Part shown: positions 1 through 8,113 of the stretch, one piece after another
Layout: each line of letters starts with the position of its first letter
Numbering within the stretch: position 1 is the stretch's first letter
Origin: an uncultured Eubacterium sp.
GTDB lineage: Bacteria > Bacillota > Clostridia > Lachnospirales > Lachnospiraceae
NCBI GenBank assembly: GCA_934316845.1
Contig: CAKRDZ010000017.1
Span: 1-64,000, forward strand
DNA length: 64,000 bases
Direction of reading: 5' to 3'
Notes under the pieces: model-generated
The model's database searches: none
The model's input: only the letters and a program-made list of their open reading frames with translations
Told to the model about the DNA's origin: nothing
Program-made: the position numbers and the translations under genes

Positions 1-200
1 ACGTTGCCTTTTAAGCTTCTTGCCAGCGGTAAAGGCAACGGATTTCGCTTGGGTTCCCGTTTTACGTTGCCTTTTAAACTTCTTGCCAGCGATAAAAGCA
101 ACGGATTTCGCTTGGTTTCCCGTTTTACGTTGCCTTTTAAGCTTCTTGCCAGCGGTAAAGGCAACGGATTTCGCTTGGTTTCCCGTTTTACGTTGCCTTT
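1..200. repeat. Tandem array of 63-bp hairpin units (three copies plus a partial fourth)
   Basis: Three head-to-tail 63-bp units begin at 1, 64 and 127, and a truncated fourth begins at 190. The first and third copies carry a perfect 10-bp inverted repeat, CGTTGCCTTT / AAAGGCAACG, separated by 19 bases (positions 2-11 and 31-40 in the first). The second copy has mismatches in its right arm. The array may start before the window. It lies beyond the lysC terminator, so it is not part of that gene. The open frames across it come from the 63-bp period (a multiple of three) and have no ribosome site. The function is unknown. Confidence 0.9.
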
Positions 201-265
201 TTGCCTCCTCAGTTCCCGCCGCCAAAAAGAACCCAAAAAAACAAAAGACCCCAAAAAACAAAACA

Positions 266-314
266 AACCCAAAAAGGCGCGAAACCAACAGTTTCTCTGT
301 TGGTTTCGCGCCTT
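266..314 (-). terminator. Intrinsic terminator of the secA-lysC transcript
   Basis: A perfect 17-bp stem (274-290 with 298-314, 7-base loop) is followed on the minus strand by TTTTTGGGTTTG. It lies 55 bases past the lysC stop and is a textbook Rho-independent terminator. Confidence 0.9.
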
Positions 315-368
315 AACAATTGCAATCAATCAAAAATCGAAACCTTTGACCAATTCGATTCACGTGAA

Positions 369-1574
369 TTAGAAATCAAATTCATTATGAACTGCATTCA
401 TTGCGCGGTCTGTATCTTCGCGGTCGATCAGAACGGTTACGCGGATTTCTGAAGTCGAGATCTGCTGGATGTTTACGTTTGCTGAATACAGTGCTTCGAA
501 CATACGTGCTGCCACGCCTGGGTTCGACTGCATGCCGGCACCTACGATGGATACTTTGGCAACGTCTTTCTTCACTTTGACATCCTGGCATTTCAGGCTT
601 CCGCTACGGTGTCTCTCCACCGTCTCAACCGCTACGTCTGCCATGTCGCCGGTAACGGTAAAACTGATGTCCTTTGTGTTGTCACGTCCGATGGACTGAA
701 GAATCATATCGACATTTACATTGTGGTTTGCAAGGTGGCGGAACAATTTGAATGCCACACCAGGCTGGTCTTCCAATCCTACTACTGCGATTCTTGCTAC
801 ATTTTTATCACATGCTACTCCACTTACAAGCATTTTTTCCATTTTTACTTCCTCCTTAACTACCGTTCCTTCCGATGTATTCAAACTAGAGCGTACAACA
901 AGCTGTACTCCGTATTTTTTCGCCATTTCCACAGAGCGGTTGTGCAATACACCCGCACCGAGACTTGCCAATTCAAGCATTTCATCATAAGTGATCTCAT
1001 CCAGTTTTTTGGCGTCTTTGACAATTCTTGGATCTGCCGTATATACACCGTCAACGTCTGTGTAAATCTCGCAGGCGTCGGCACGAAGTGCAGCTGCTAA
1101 GGCAACGGCTGTTGTATCCGAACCGCCACGACCGAGTGTCGTATAATCATCATACTGGCTGACACCCTGAAAACCGGTTACAATAACAATTTTTCTCTGC
1201 TCAAGTTCATGCTGGATACGCTCGGTATCAATCTTTTTCAGGCGGGCATTTCCTGCTACAGATGTAGTATGCATAGCTACCTGAAATGCGTTCAGCGAAA
1301 TTGCCGGCACATTCAAAGACTGCATTGCCATCGCCATCAAAGCAACGGATGTCTGCTCACCGGTTGTGAGAAGCATATCAAGTTCTCTTTTGGATGCTTT
1401 GGGATTGATGTCATTTGCCATATCAAGCAGGACATCAGTCTGTTTTCCCATTGCTGAGAGAACAACAACTACATCGTTTCCTTTCTGATAATCTTCGATA
1501 CAACGCTTTGCCACGTTGAAGATACGTTCTTTGTTGGCTACGGATGTGCCTCCAAATTTCTTAACGACTAACAT
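369..1574 (-). CDS. lysC: Aspartate kinase
   Basis: This 401-residue protein phosphorylates L-aspartate with ATP, the first committed step toward lysine, threonine, methionine and diaminopimelate. The kinase signature KKFGGTSV is at residues 5-12, GRGGSDTT at about 148-155 and YTDVDGVYTADPR at about 171-183. The C-terminal part from about residue 262 has the paired ACT fold expected of allosteric aspartokinases, so feedback inhibition by lysine and/or threonine is likely; which one cannot be read from sequence. The start has a strong ribosome site (GGAGG, then TAAAGAAGAG). It is the last gene of the run secA-prfB-cheW-hom-lysC, 44 bp after hom, and is followed by a terminator. No lysine riboswitch is visible upstream; control is probably shared with the operon. 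Confidence 0.96.
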   Translation of the reverse strand: MLVVKKFGGTSVANKERIFNVAKRCIEDYQKGNDVVVVLSAMGKQTDVLLDMANDINPKASKRELDMLLTTGEQTSVALMAMAMQSLNVPAISLNAFQVAMHTTSVAGNARLKKIDTERIQHELEQRKIVIVTGFQGVSQYDDYTTLGRGGSDTTAVALAAALRADACEIYTDVDGVYTADPRIVKDAKKLDEITYDEMLELASLGAGVLHNRSVEMAKKYGVQLVVRSSLNTSEGTVVKEEVKMEKMLVSGVACDKNVARIAVVGLEDQPGVAFKLFRHLANHNVNVDMILQSIGRDNTKDISFTVTGDMADVAVETVERHRSGSLKCQDVKVKKDVAKVSIVGAGMQSNPGVAARMFEALYSANVNIQQISTSEIRVTVLIDREDTDRAMNAVHNEFDF

Positions 1575-1618
1575 CTCTTCTTTACCTCCGTCTTTCCATA
1601 TCTGGTCTTACTACTTTA

Positions 1619-2821
1619 TTATGCATTTACACGAATACGTGTAATCATAGACGTTAATTTTTCTGCTTTTTCTGCGAAAACTTTTTCTTTCATGACCGGT
1701 GTGATAAAGCCACATTCGCCGGCAATGCCTGCGTCGATCATTGTCACGTCGCCGAAAAGTTCTGCAATCTTACTGCGGTCTGCTTCTGTCACACGGACGA
1801 AGAATGCATTTTCCATTTCTTCCATCGGTGCGATCGGAAGTTTTTCGCTTTCCCAGGTTACAGGTACATTTTCACCTTTGTGAATCGTAGCATCTACCAC
1901 ATCAGCTACGACTGCGCTTGCCGTAGGGAGCTTACCTGCGCCGGCACCGTAAAACATTACTTCGCCAAGCATATTTCCTGTTACAGAAATCGCATTAAAC
2001 ACACCATTTACGCTATACAATGGCTCAGAGGAATATACCATCTGAGGAGCCACCATAGCATATACATTATCTCCAACTTTTTTGCTTGTACCAAAAATCT
2101 TGATCGCTGCATTGATTTTCTTTGCATATTCAAAATCTTCTGCTGTGATCTTTGTAATACCCTCTGTATAAATATCCTGATAATCCACCTGCTGGCCGTA
2201 TGCCAGAGAAGTCAGGATTGCAATCTTACGGCAGGCATCGTATCCTTCCACATCTGCCGTCGGATCTTTTTCTGCATAACCGAGTTCCTGTGCCTGTTTC
2301 AAAACAACGTCAAAATCAGCACCCTCTTCGGCCATTTTTGTCAAAATAAAGTTTGTTGTTCCATTTAAAATACCATTGATGGATTCAATTTCATCTGCAG
2401 TAATGCACTGATTCAAAGGACGGATGATCGGAATACCACCACCTACACTAGCCTCAAAATAGAAATTTACATTTTTCTCTCGTGCAATCTGAAGCAGTTC
2501 AGCACCGTGCGCAGCTACCAGTTCTTTATTGGATGAGCAAACGCTTTTTCCATTCAGAAGCGCAGTTTTTACAAAATCATATGCCGGTTTGGTTCCGCCC
2601 ATTGTCTCAACAATGATGTCAACGTCCTCATCCTGTGCGATGATAGAATAATCATGCACCAGAATGTCCTGAACCGGATCCCCCGGAAAGTCCCGCAGAT
2701 CAAGTACATATTTTACTTCAATCTCTTCGCCGGAACGTTTTGCAATCGTTGCTGCGTTTGTATTTACAATTTCTACAACACCAGAACCAATTGTACCATA
2801 ACCTAATACTGCAATTTTCAT
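1619..2821 (-). CDS. hom: Homoserine dehydrogenase
   Basis: This 400-residue protein reduces aspartate semialdehyde to homoserine in the threonine/methionine branch. The N-terminus has the NAD(P)-binding GYGTIGSG loop (G7, G9, G12). The catalytic domain contains ILNGTTNFIL and the KDPTADVEGYDACRK segment that carries conserved acidic and lysine residues. The last 80 residues resemble the regulatory ACT domain of the monofunctional enzyme. Its ATG overlaps the stop of the upstream cheW gene as ATGA, and its GGAGG site lies inside the end of cheW, so translation is probably coupled. It directly precedes lysC, giving two consecutive aspartate-family enzymes in one operon. Confidence 0.96.
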   Translation of the reverse strand: MKIAVLGYGTIGSGVVEIVNTNAATIAKRSGEEIEVKYVLDLRDFPGDPVQDILVHDYSIIAQDEDVDIIVETMGGTKPAYDFVKTALLNGKSVCSSNKELVAAHGAELLQIAREKNVNFYFEASVGGGIPIIRPLNQCITADEIESINGILNGTTNFILTKMAEEGADFDVVLKQAQELGYAEKDPTADVEGYDACRKIAILTSLAYGQQVDYQDIYTEGITKITAEDFEYAKKINAAIKIFGTSKKVGDNVYAMVAPQMVYSSEPLYSVNGVFNAISVTGNMLGEVMFYGAGAGKLPTASAVVADVVDATIHKGENVPVTWESEKLPIAPMEEMENAFFVRVTEADRSKIAELFGDVTMIDAGIAGECGFITPVMKEKVFAEKAEKLTSMITRIRVNA

Positions 2822-3318
2822 AATTTTCCTCCATTATCTGTATTTGAATCATCCGAAGTTTCCTCCGCATGAGACTCTCTCTTTTCAACCGCGTCATACT
2901 GCTCATCACTCATCAGCGTATCCGGGTTTACCACTACGATCAGATCGTCGCCGCGTCTGGCAATAAAACTGATATAATCCGTATTCCGCGTGCGCGCCAC
3001 TCGTGGAAATTCCTGAATGTCCTTATCCTCCGCGCGAAATACTTTTCCAACACGATCCACTACAATCGCAATCTTTCCTGCATGCGTTCGGAGAAGAAGG
3101 ATTTTGGTATCTTCTGTCACCTCTTTTGCCGGAAGACAGAACTTCTGCTTCATATCATAAACGGGATAAATATCATCCCGGATCTTAACCAGACCGCTCA
3201 TTCCGTCCGGCAGATCACTGGCATGCTGGATCTCGCGGTAATTTTCCAGACTCTGCATCCCGCTGATCTCAACGCCGTATTCTTTACCACTCAGAAAAAA
3301 AACAATTATCTCCTTCAT
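2818..3318 (-). CDS. cheW: CheW-like chemotaxis coupling protein
   Basis: This 166-residue protein consists of one CheW domain (about residues 1-140) and an acidic, probably disordered tail of about 25 residues. Family features include the strand start EIIVFFLSGKEYGVEI, the GLVKIRDDIYPVYDM segment and ILLLRTHAGKIAIVVDRV. CheW domains link chemoreceptors to CheA kinase at the membrane. The gene sits between prfB (27 bp upstream) and hom (ATGA overlap), far from any che operon in the window, so it may be an accessory coupling protein or a solitary regulator. The start is set by AGGAGGTAAGG directly upstream. The domain call is secure; the partner is not known. Confidence 0.87.
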   Translation of the reverse strand: MKEIIVFFLSGKEYGVEISGMQSLENYREIQHASDLPDGMSGLVKIRDDIYPVYDMKQKFCLPAKEVTEDTKILLLRTHAGKIAIVVDRVGKVFRAEDKDIQEFPRVARTRNTDYISFIARRGDDLIVVVNPDTLMSDEQYDAVEKRESHAEETSDDSNTDNGGKL

Positions 3319-3345
3319 CCTTACCTCCTCATTCCTTGCAGATCA

Positions 3346-4449
3346 TCAACTGTTGATCCATTTCAAATAGCCATTGATAAATATATCCAGATCACCATCC
3401 ATAACCGCAGCGACATTTCCCGTCTCTACATTGGTACGGTGGTCTTTTACCATCGTATACGGCTGCATTACATAAGAACGAATCTGATTTCCCCAGCCAA
3501 TCTCCTTTTGTTCTCCTCGGATATCGGATTCTTTTTCTCGATTTTCCTGCTGTTTGAGCAGATATAATTTTGCTTTCAACATCTGCATTGCTTTATCTTT
3601 ATTCATATGCTGAGAACGCTCATTTTGGCACTGCACCACTATTCCCGTAGGAAAATGGGTGATTCGGATCGCGGAGGATGTTTTGTTGATATGCTGTCCT
3701 CCGGCACCACTGGAACGGTACGTATCAATTCGGATATCATCATCTGCAATCTCGATATCAAGATCCTGCTCAATATCCGGCATCACATCACATGACACAA
3801 AAGATGTCTGTCGTTTTCCTGCCGCATTAAACGGTGAAATGCGGACAAGACGGTGAACCCCATGCTCACTCTTCAGATAGCCGTATGCATTGGTTCCATT
3901 GATCTGTAACGTAACCGATTTTAGGCCGGCTTCCTCGCCATCCAGAAAATCAAGCATTTCCACGGAATACCCTTTTTTCTCTGCCCAGCGCTGATACATA
4001 CGGCAGAGCATACTTGCCCAGTCGCAGCTCTCAGTACCACCGGCACCGGCATGCAGAGTAAGGATGGCATTGCTGTCATCGTACTCCCCGGTAAGCATCG
4101 TTGTAATACGAAGATCATCAAATTCAGAAATAAATGCCGAAAGTTCCTCGCCGATCTCTGCCGCAAGTTCTTCGTCTTCTTCCTCATACGCCATCTCAAT
4201 CAGCGTCATGATGTCTTCATATTTTTCCTGCAGTCCGTCTGCACGTCCTACAATATCTTTGAGATCCTTGACTTCCTTCATGGCCTGGCTCGCTTTTTCG
4301 GAATCATCCCAAAAATCCGGAGCCTCCATATTTTTCTCCAATTCCTCAATACGATATCGTTTGTCTCCCAGATTGAGAGAATCTCTGACTTCTGCAAGCG
4401 GCTGCTCATATGAAGTTAATTCTACCTTATAATTATCTAATTCTACCAC
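3346..4449 (-). CDS. prfB: Peptide chain release factor 2, no programmed frameshift
   Basis: This 367-residue RF2 recognises UAA and UGA and triggers peptide release. The SPF tripeptide of RF2 is present in VRISPFNAAGKRQTS, and the catalytic GGQ loop is in SSGAGGQHINKTSSAI. The length matches the family (365 in E. coli). The frame is open from a GTG start at 4449; the place where many bacteria have an in-frame UGA and +1 shift near codon 25 reads LNLGDK with no UGA. It begins 9 bases after the secA stop, and its ribosome site (GGAAAG) lies in the secA end. The secA-prfB order is conserved in Firmicutes. Confidence 0.96.
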   Translation of the reverse strand: MVELDNYKVELTSYEQPLAEVRDSLNLGDKRYRIEELEKNMEAPDFWDDSEKASQAMKEVKDLKDIVGRADGLQEKYEDIMTLIEMAYEEEDEELAAEIGEELSAFISEFDDLRITTMLTGEYDDSNAILTLHAGAGGTESCDWASMLCRMYQRWAEKKGYSVEMLDFLDGEEAGLKSVTLQINGTNAYGYLKSEHGVHRLVRISPFNAAGKRQTSFVSCDVMPDIEQDLDIEIADDDIRIDTYRSSGAGGQHINKTSSAIRITHFPTGIVVQCQNERSQHMNKDKAMQMLKAKLYLLKQQENREKESDIRGEQKEIGWGNQIRSYVMQPYTMVKDHRTNVETGNVAAVMDGDLDIFINGYLKWINS

Positions 4450-4458
4450 GTAACGTCT

Positions 4459-7020
4459 CTACTTTCCACAACAATATTTATATTTCTTACCACTTCCGCA
4501 TGGACACGGATCATTTCTTCCAACTTTTTCCGTTTTGCGCTGTACCGGAGCATTGGCAGAATCATCTTTGTTTGTTCCGGTTTCTTTCGCCACCTGCTCA
4601 CGCTCTACCTTCTGCTCAATCCGCACATGCATCAATGCTTTCACTGTCTCTTCGCGGATAGATTGTGTCATTTCTTCAAACATATCATAACCGCGGAAAC
4701 GATATTCGGTTACAGGATCTCTCTGTCCATAAGCCTGAAGACCAATTCCCTGGCGTAACTGATCCATATCGTCAATATGATTCATCCAGTGCTGGTCTGT
4801 CACTTTCAGAAGAATCACACGCTCAATCTCACGAATCTGCTCCGGCTCCGGAAATTCTGCCTCTTTGGATTCGTAGATACGAAGTGCCTCTTCTTTCAAA
4901 TTCTGAAGAAGTCCTGCTTTATTCAAATTCTTATCGCGTTCCGGATCAAATCGGATCGGCTCAAACGGAATGATCGGAAGAAGATTCATATTCAATTCTC
5001 CAAGATCCCAGTCTTCCGGAATCTGGTCATCGCCGATCGTGCGTCCGACATATTTTTCAATCACTTCGTCAATCATACCGTAAATGGTATCACGCATGCT
5101 CTCGCCATCCAGTACTTTGCGGCGCTCTGCATAAATGATCTCACGCTGCTGGTTGTTGATAATATCGTATTCCAGCAGATTTTTACGGATTCCATAGTTA
5201 TTATTTTCTATCTTCATCTGGGCACGCTCGATGGCTTTATTCAACATACGGTGCTGAATCTGCTCCCCTTCCGGCATACCAAGAGAATTAAATACATTCA
5301 TCAGATTCTGGGAACCAAACAGACGCATCAGGTCGTCTTCCAGGGAAATGTAAAACTTAGATTCACCGGGATCTCCCTGACGTCCGGCACGTCCACGTAA
5401 CTGGTTGTCGATACGTCTGGACTCATGACGCTCGGTACCAATGATACGAAGTCCACCCAGTTCCTGAACCCCTTCACCGAGTTTAATATCTGTACCACGT
5501 CCAGCCATGTTGGTCGCAATCGTTACCGCACCAGCCACACCGGCATCAGCGATGATCTCTGCCTCCATCTCATGATACTTCGCATTCAATACTTTATGCT
5601 TAATTCCGCGTCGTTTCAGCATTTCGCTGAGTTCTTCCGACGCTTCGATCGTGATCGTACCGACAAGAACCGGCTGTTTGCGTTCATAACAGTCTGCAAT
5701 GTCTGCCACGATCGCATTCAGTTTTTCGCGTTTGGTCTTATATACCGAATCGTTGTAGTCAATACGGGCAACCGGTTTATTGGTAGGTACTTCGACAACG
5801 TCCATACCATAGATTTCGCGGAACTCTTTTTCCTCGGTAAGTGCCGTACCTGTCATACCACATTTTTTATTGTATTTATTAAAGAAGTTCTGGAACGTAA
5901 TCGTCGCCAGTGTCTTACTTTCTCTTTTTACCTTTACATGCTCTTTTGCCTCGATTGCCTGATGCAGACCATCGGAATAACGGCGTCCCGGCATGATACG
6001 TCCGGTAAATTCATCTACGATCAGCACTTCATCATCTTTTACCACATAATCCTTATCCCGGAACATCAGATTGTGGGCACGGAGTGCCAGGATAATACAA
6101 TGCTGGATCTCAAGGTGCTCCGGATCTGCCAGGTTTTCAATATGGAAGAAGCGCTCTACCTTTTCAACACCCTGTGCCGTCAGATTCACCGTTTTTTCCT
6201 TTTCGTCTACAACAAAATCTCCGGTCTCCATGTCATCTTCCTGCATAATGAGATCCATTTTCGAAAGTTCTTTTGCTGTACCACGTTTTAACTGCTTGGC
6301 AAGATTATCACAAGCCTCGTAGATCTTGGTCGATTTTCCGCTGCTTCCGGAAATGATCAACGGCGTTCTCGCCTCATCGATCAATACTGAGTCAACCTCA
6401 TCGACGATTGCATAATTCAGTTCTCTCTGAACCAGCTGTTCTTTATAAATAACCATGTTATCACGCAAATAATCAAATCCGAGTTCGTTGTTTGTCGCGT
6501 ACGTGATATCACAATTGTAAGCCTCTCTACGCTCGTCATTGTCCATGCTGTTCAGGATACAGCCAACCGTCAGACCCAGAAATTCATGCACCTGTCCCAT
6601 CCATTCGGCATCACGTTTAGCCAGATAATCATTGACTGTAACGATATGTACACCCTTTCCTTCCAAGGCGTTCAAATAAGCCGGCAGAGTTGATACCAAT
6701 GTCTTACCTTCACCGGTACGCATCTCTGTAATACGTCCCTGATGCAGGATCACACCACCGATCAGCTGTACGCGGTAATGGCGCATACCGATTGTTCTCT
6801 TGGCTGCTTCACGCACTGTTGCATAGGCTTCCGGCAAAATATCATCTAATGTCTCTCCCCCTGCGAGTCTGCTTTTGAATTCGCGGGTTTTTTCCCGTAA
6901 TTCCTCATCGGATAATTGTTCAAAATCCGGTTCCAAAGATTCAATTTTGTCAACAATTGGAAGCACACGTTTTACTTCTCTTTCGCTGTGTGTTCCAACA
7001 AATTTACTTATAATTCCCAT
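4459..7020 (-). CDS. secA: Preprotein translocase ATPase SecA
   Basis: SecA is the ATP-driven motor that pushes preproteins through SecYEG. From the ATG at 7020 it has 853 residues, beginning MGIISKFVGTHSEREVKRV. Visible motifs are MRTGEGKTLV (Walker A), VDEVDSVLIDEARTPLIIS (Walker B region), the TNMAGRGTDIKLG helicase motif and RGRAGRQGDPGESKFYISLE. The C-terminus carries the zinc-binding SEC-C tail CPCGSGKKYKYCCGK, used for SecB/ribosome contact. Alternative in-frame starts are ATG at 7035 and GTG at 7047; all have GGAG sites, and 7020 fits related N-termini best. A small hairpin (ACACT/AGTGT, 7046-7062) lies just ahead of the ribosome site. Confidence 0.97.
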   Translation of the reverse strand: MGIISKFVGTHSEREVKRVLPIVDKIESLEPDFEQLSDEELREKTREFKSRLAGGETLDDILPEAYATVREAAKRTIGMRHYRVQLIGGVILHQGRITEMRTGEGKTLVSTLPAYLNALEGKGVHIVTVNDYLAKRDAEWMGQVHEFLGLTVGCILNSMDNDERREAYNCDITYATNNELGFDYLRDNMVIYKEQLVQRELNYAIVDEVDSVLIDEARTPLIISGSSGKSTKIYEACDNLAKQLKRGTAKELSKMDLIMQEDDMETGDFVVDEKEKTVNLTAQGVEKVERFFHIENLADPEHLEIQHCIILALRAHNLMFRDKDYVVKDDEVLIVDEFTGRIMPGRRYSDGLHQAIEAKEHVKVKRESKTLATITFQNFFNKYNKKCGMTGTALTEEKEFREIYGMDVVEVPTNKPVARIDYNDSVYKTKREKLNAIVADIADCYERKQPVLVGTITIEASEELSEMLKRRGIKHKVLNAKYHEMEAEIIADAGVAGAVTIATNMAGRGTDIKLGEGVQELGGLRIIGTERHESRRIDNQLRGRAGRQGDPGESKFYISLEDDLMRLFGSQNLMNVFNSLGMPEGEQIQHRMLNKAIERAQMKIENNNYGIRKNLLEYDIINNQQREIIYAERRKVLDGESMRDTIYGMIDEVIEKYVGRTIGDDQIPEDWDLGELNMNLLPIIPFEPIRFDPERDKNLNKAGLLQNLKEEALRIYESKEAEFPEPEQIREIERVILLKVTDQHWMNHIDDMDQLRQGIGLQAYGQRDPVTEYRFRGYDMFEEMTQSIREETVKALMHVRIEQKVEREQVAKETGTNKDDSANAPVQRKTEKVGRNDPCPCGSGKKYKYCCGK

Positions 7021-7088
7021 GTGTTCACTCTCCATATATTTCTCCACACTAAAAATAAGTGTAGTATTTCAAATCATAACCTTTGATT

Positions 7089-7117
7089 ATTTTATCACTT
7101 GAACGCCTTTCTTTCAA
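7089..7117 (-). promoter_or_regulatory. Vegetative promoter of the secA operon
   Basis: On the minus strand TTGAAA (7117-7112) and TAAAAT (7094-7089) are separated by exactly 17 bases, about 70 bases ahead of secA and downstream of the hpf terminator. Confidence 0.75.
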
Positions 7118-7170
7118 TACATAATTTGTTTTTCCAGCGGTTTTTTACAAACCGTTCACAACTTTGTCAC

Positions 7171-7211
7171 AAAAAAACCGGCATACTGACCGCAAAATCA
7201 GTATACCGGTT
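7171..7211 (-). terminator. Intrinsic terminator of hpf
   Basis: A 14-bp stem with one G-T pair (7176-7189 with 7198-7211) is followed on the minus strand by seven T residues. It lies about 40 bases past the hpf stop and separates hpf from secA. Confidence 0.88.
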
Positions 7212-7252
7212 ATTGCTCTCAATCACATATTTAGTTCAGTATGATACCTGTT

Positions 7253-7780
7253 TTAGAACTCTGGCTCGATCAAACCATACGTATTGCCTTTTCTCTTGTA
7301 TACCACATTTACTTCATCTGTCTCGGAATTGCGGAATACAAAGAAATTATGTCCGATCAGTTCCATCTGTACACAAGCTTCTTCCGGATCCATCGGTTTC
7401 ATCGCAAATTTCTTGGAACGGATGATCTGGATATCTTCCTCTTCATAATCATCTGCCTCAATAAATGACTGGCTCAGATGTGCAGCATTCTGCTCTTTGT
7501 CGATCAATTTATTTTTATACTTGCGAAGCTGTCTCTCGATCACTTCTTCTACCAGATCGATGGATACGTACATATCCGAACTAACTTCTTCTGCACGAAT
7601 GATACTTCCCTTCATCGGAATCGTAATCTCAATTTTCTGACGATTTTTCTCGGTACTCAACGTAACATGTACTTCTGTCGTATCGGTAAAGTATCTTTCG
7701 AGTTTGCCGATCTTTTCTTCAATGGCAGAACGTAAGCCCTCCGTTATATCTAAATTTTTTCCACTAATTACTAAATTCAT
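7253..7780 (-). CDS. hpf: Ribosome hibernation promoting factor, long form
   Basis: This 175-residue protein binds the 30S subunit and joins 70S ribosomes into inactive 100S dimers in slow growth. The N-terminal RaiA/YfiA domain (about 1-100) starts MNLVISGKNLDITEGLRSAI. The C-terminal domain (about 115-175), including IIRSKKFAMKPMDPEEACVQM and the VNVVYKRKGNTYGLIEPEF-type end, is the dimerisation module that defines the long form of most Gram-positives. The start follows AAAGGAGCTGATTATC. It is monocistronic: its own promoter lies about 75 bases upstream, and a terminator follows. A group of DnaA boxes lies 110-190 bases upstream of the promoter. Confidence 0.96.
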   Translation of the reverse strand: MNLVISGKNLDITEGLRSAIEEKIGKLERYFTDTTEVHVTLSTEKNRQKIEITIPMKGSIIRAEEVSSDMYVSIDLVEEVIERQLRKYKNKLIDKEQNAAHLSQSFIEADDYEEEDIQIIRSKKFAMKPMDPEEACVQMELIGHNFFVFRNSETDEVNVVYKRKGNTYGLIEPEF

Positions 7781-7851
7781 GATAATCAGCTCCTTTGCCC
7801 AAAATATTCGGGATTGTCAGGCCTTTTTAATAATACCTGTCCCATGACTAT

Positions 7852-7880
7852 ATTATACAACAAAATGCACAAATGAGCAA
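7852..7880 (-). promoter_or_regulatory. Vegetative promoter of hpf
   Basis: On the minus strand TTGCTC (7880-7875) and TATAAT (7857-7852) are 17 bases apart, giving a leader of about 65 bases before the hpf start. Confidence 0.7.
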
Positions 7881-7989
7881 CCAAAACTTTTATTTTTTTA
7901 AGCAAATTCACAAGATTTTTGCGAGTTGTCATACAACTCCGTTATTTGTAATCTGAATATATTTTTCGCCTACAAAAGTCTACTGAAGT

Positions 7990-8071
7990 TGTGGATAATG
8001 TGGATAACTTTGTGTATAACTCAAAATATTCGTAATTTCGCTTGTTCTTTTGTGGATAACTTTGTGTACGA
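7990..8071. promoter_or_regulatory. Cluster of DnaA boxes in the gap between the methyltransferase gene and hpf
   Basis: Three exact copies of TGTGGATAA (complement of the DnaA box TTATCCACA) occur at 7990-7998, 7999-8007 and 8051-8059. One-mismatch TGTGTATAA is at 8011-8019, and a weaker TGTGTACGA is at 8063-8071. All face the same way; boxes 2/3 and 4/5 repeat the same 12-bp spacing. The surrounding 7781-8113 gap is AT-rich. Neither dnaA, dnaN nor a switch of gene direction is present, so this is more likely a DnaA titration or regulatory cluster than oriC. Confidence 0.8.
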
Positions 8072-8113
8072 TTCTTCTGAAAATTACTCTACATTTGTCG
8101 TCGTACCTTTGTT

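Noticed and set aside
4..372. Frames of up to 122 residues across the left edge
   Set aside because: They arise from the 63-bp period of the tandem repeat (multiple of three) and run through a terminator.
1575..1618. Lysine riboswitch before lysC
   Set aside because: Only 44 bases lie between hom and lysC, enough for a ribosome site but not for a riboswitch.
5425..6291. 288-residue plus-strand frame opposite secA
   Set aside because: Antisense shadow of secA; no start signal.
7781..8113. Chromosomal origin of replication
   Set aside because: DnaA boxes are present, but dnaA, dnaN, gyrB or rpmH are absent and gene direction does not change on either side.
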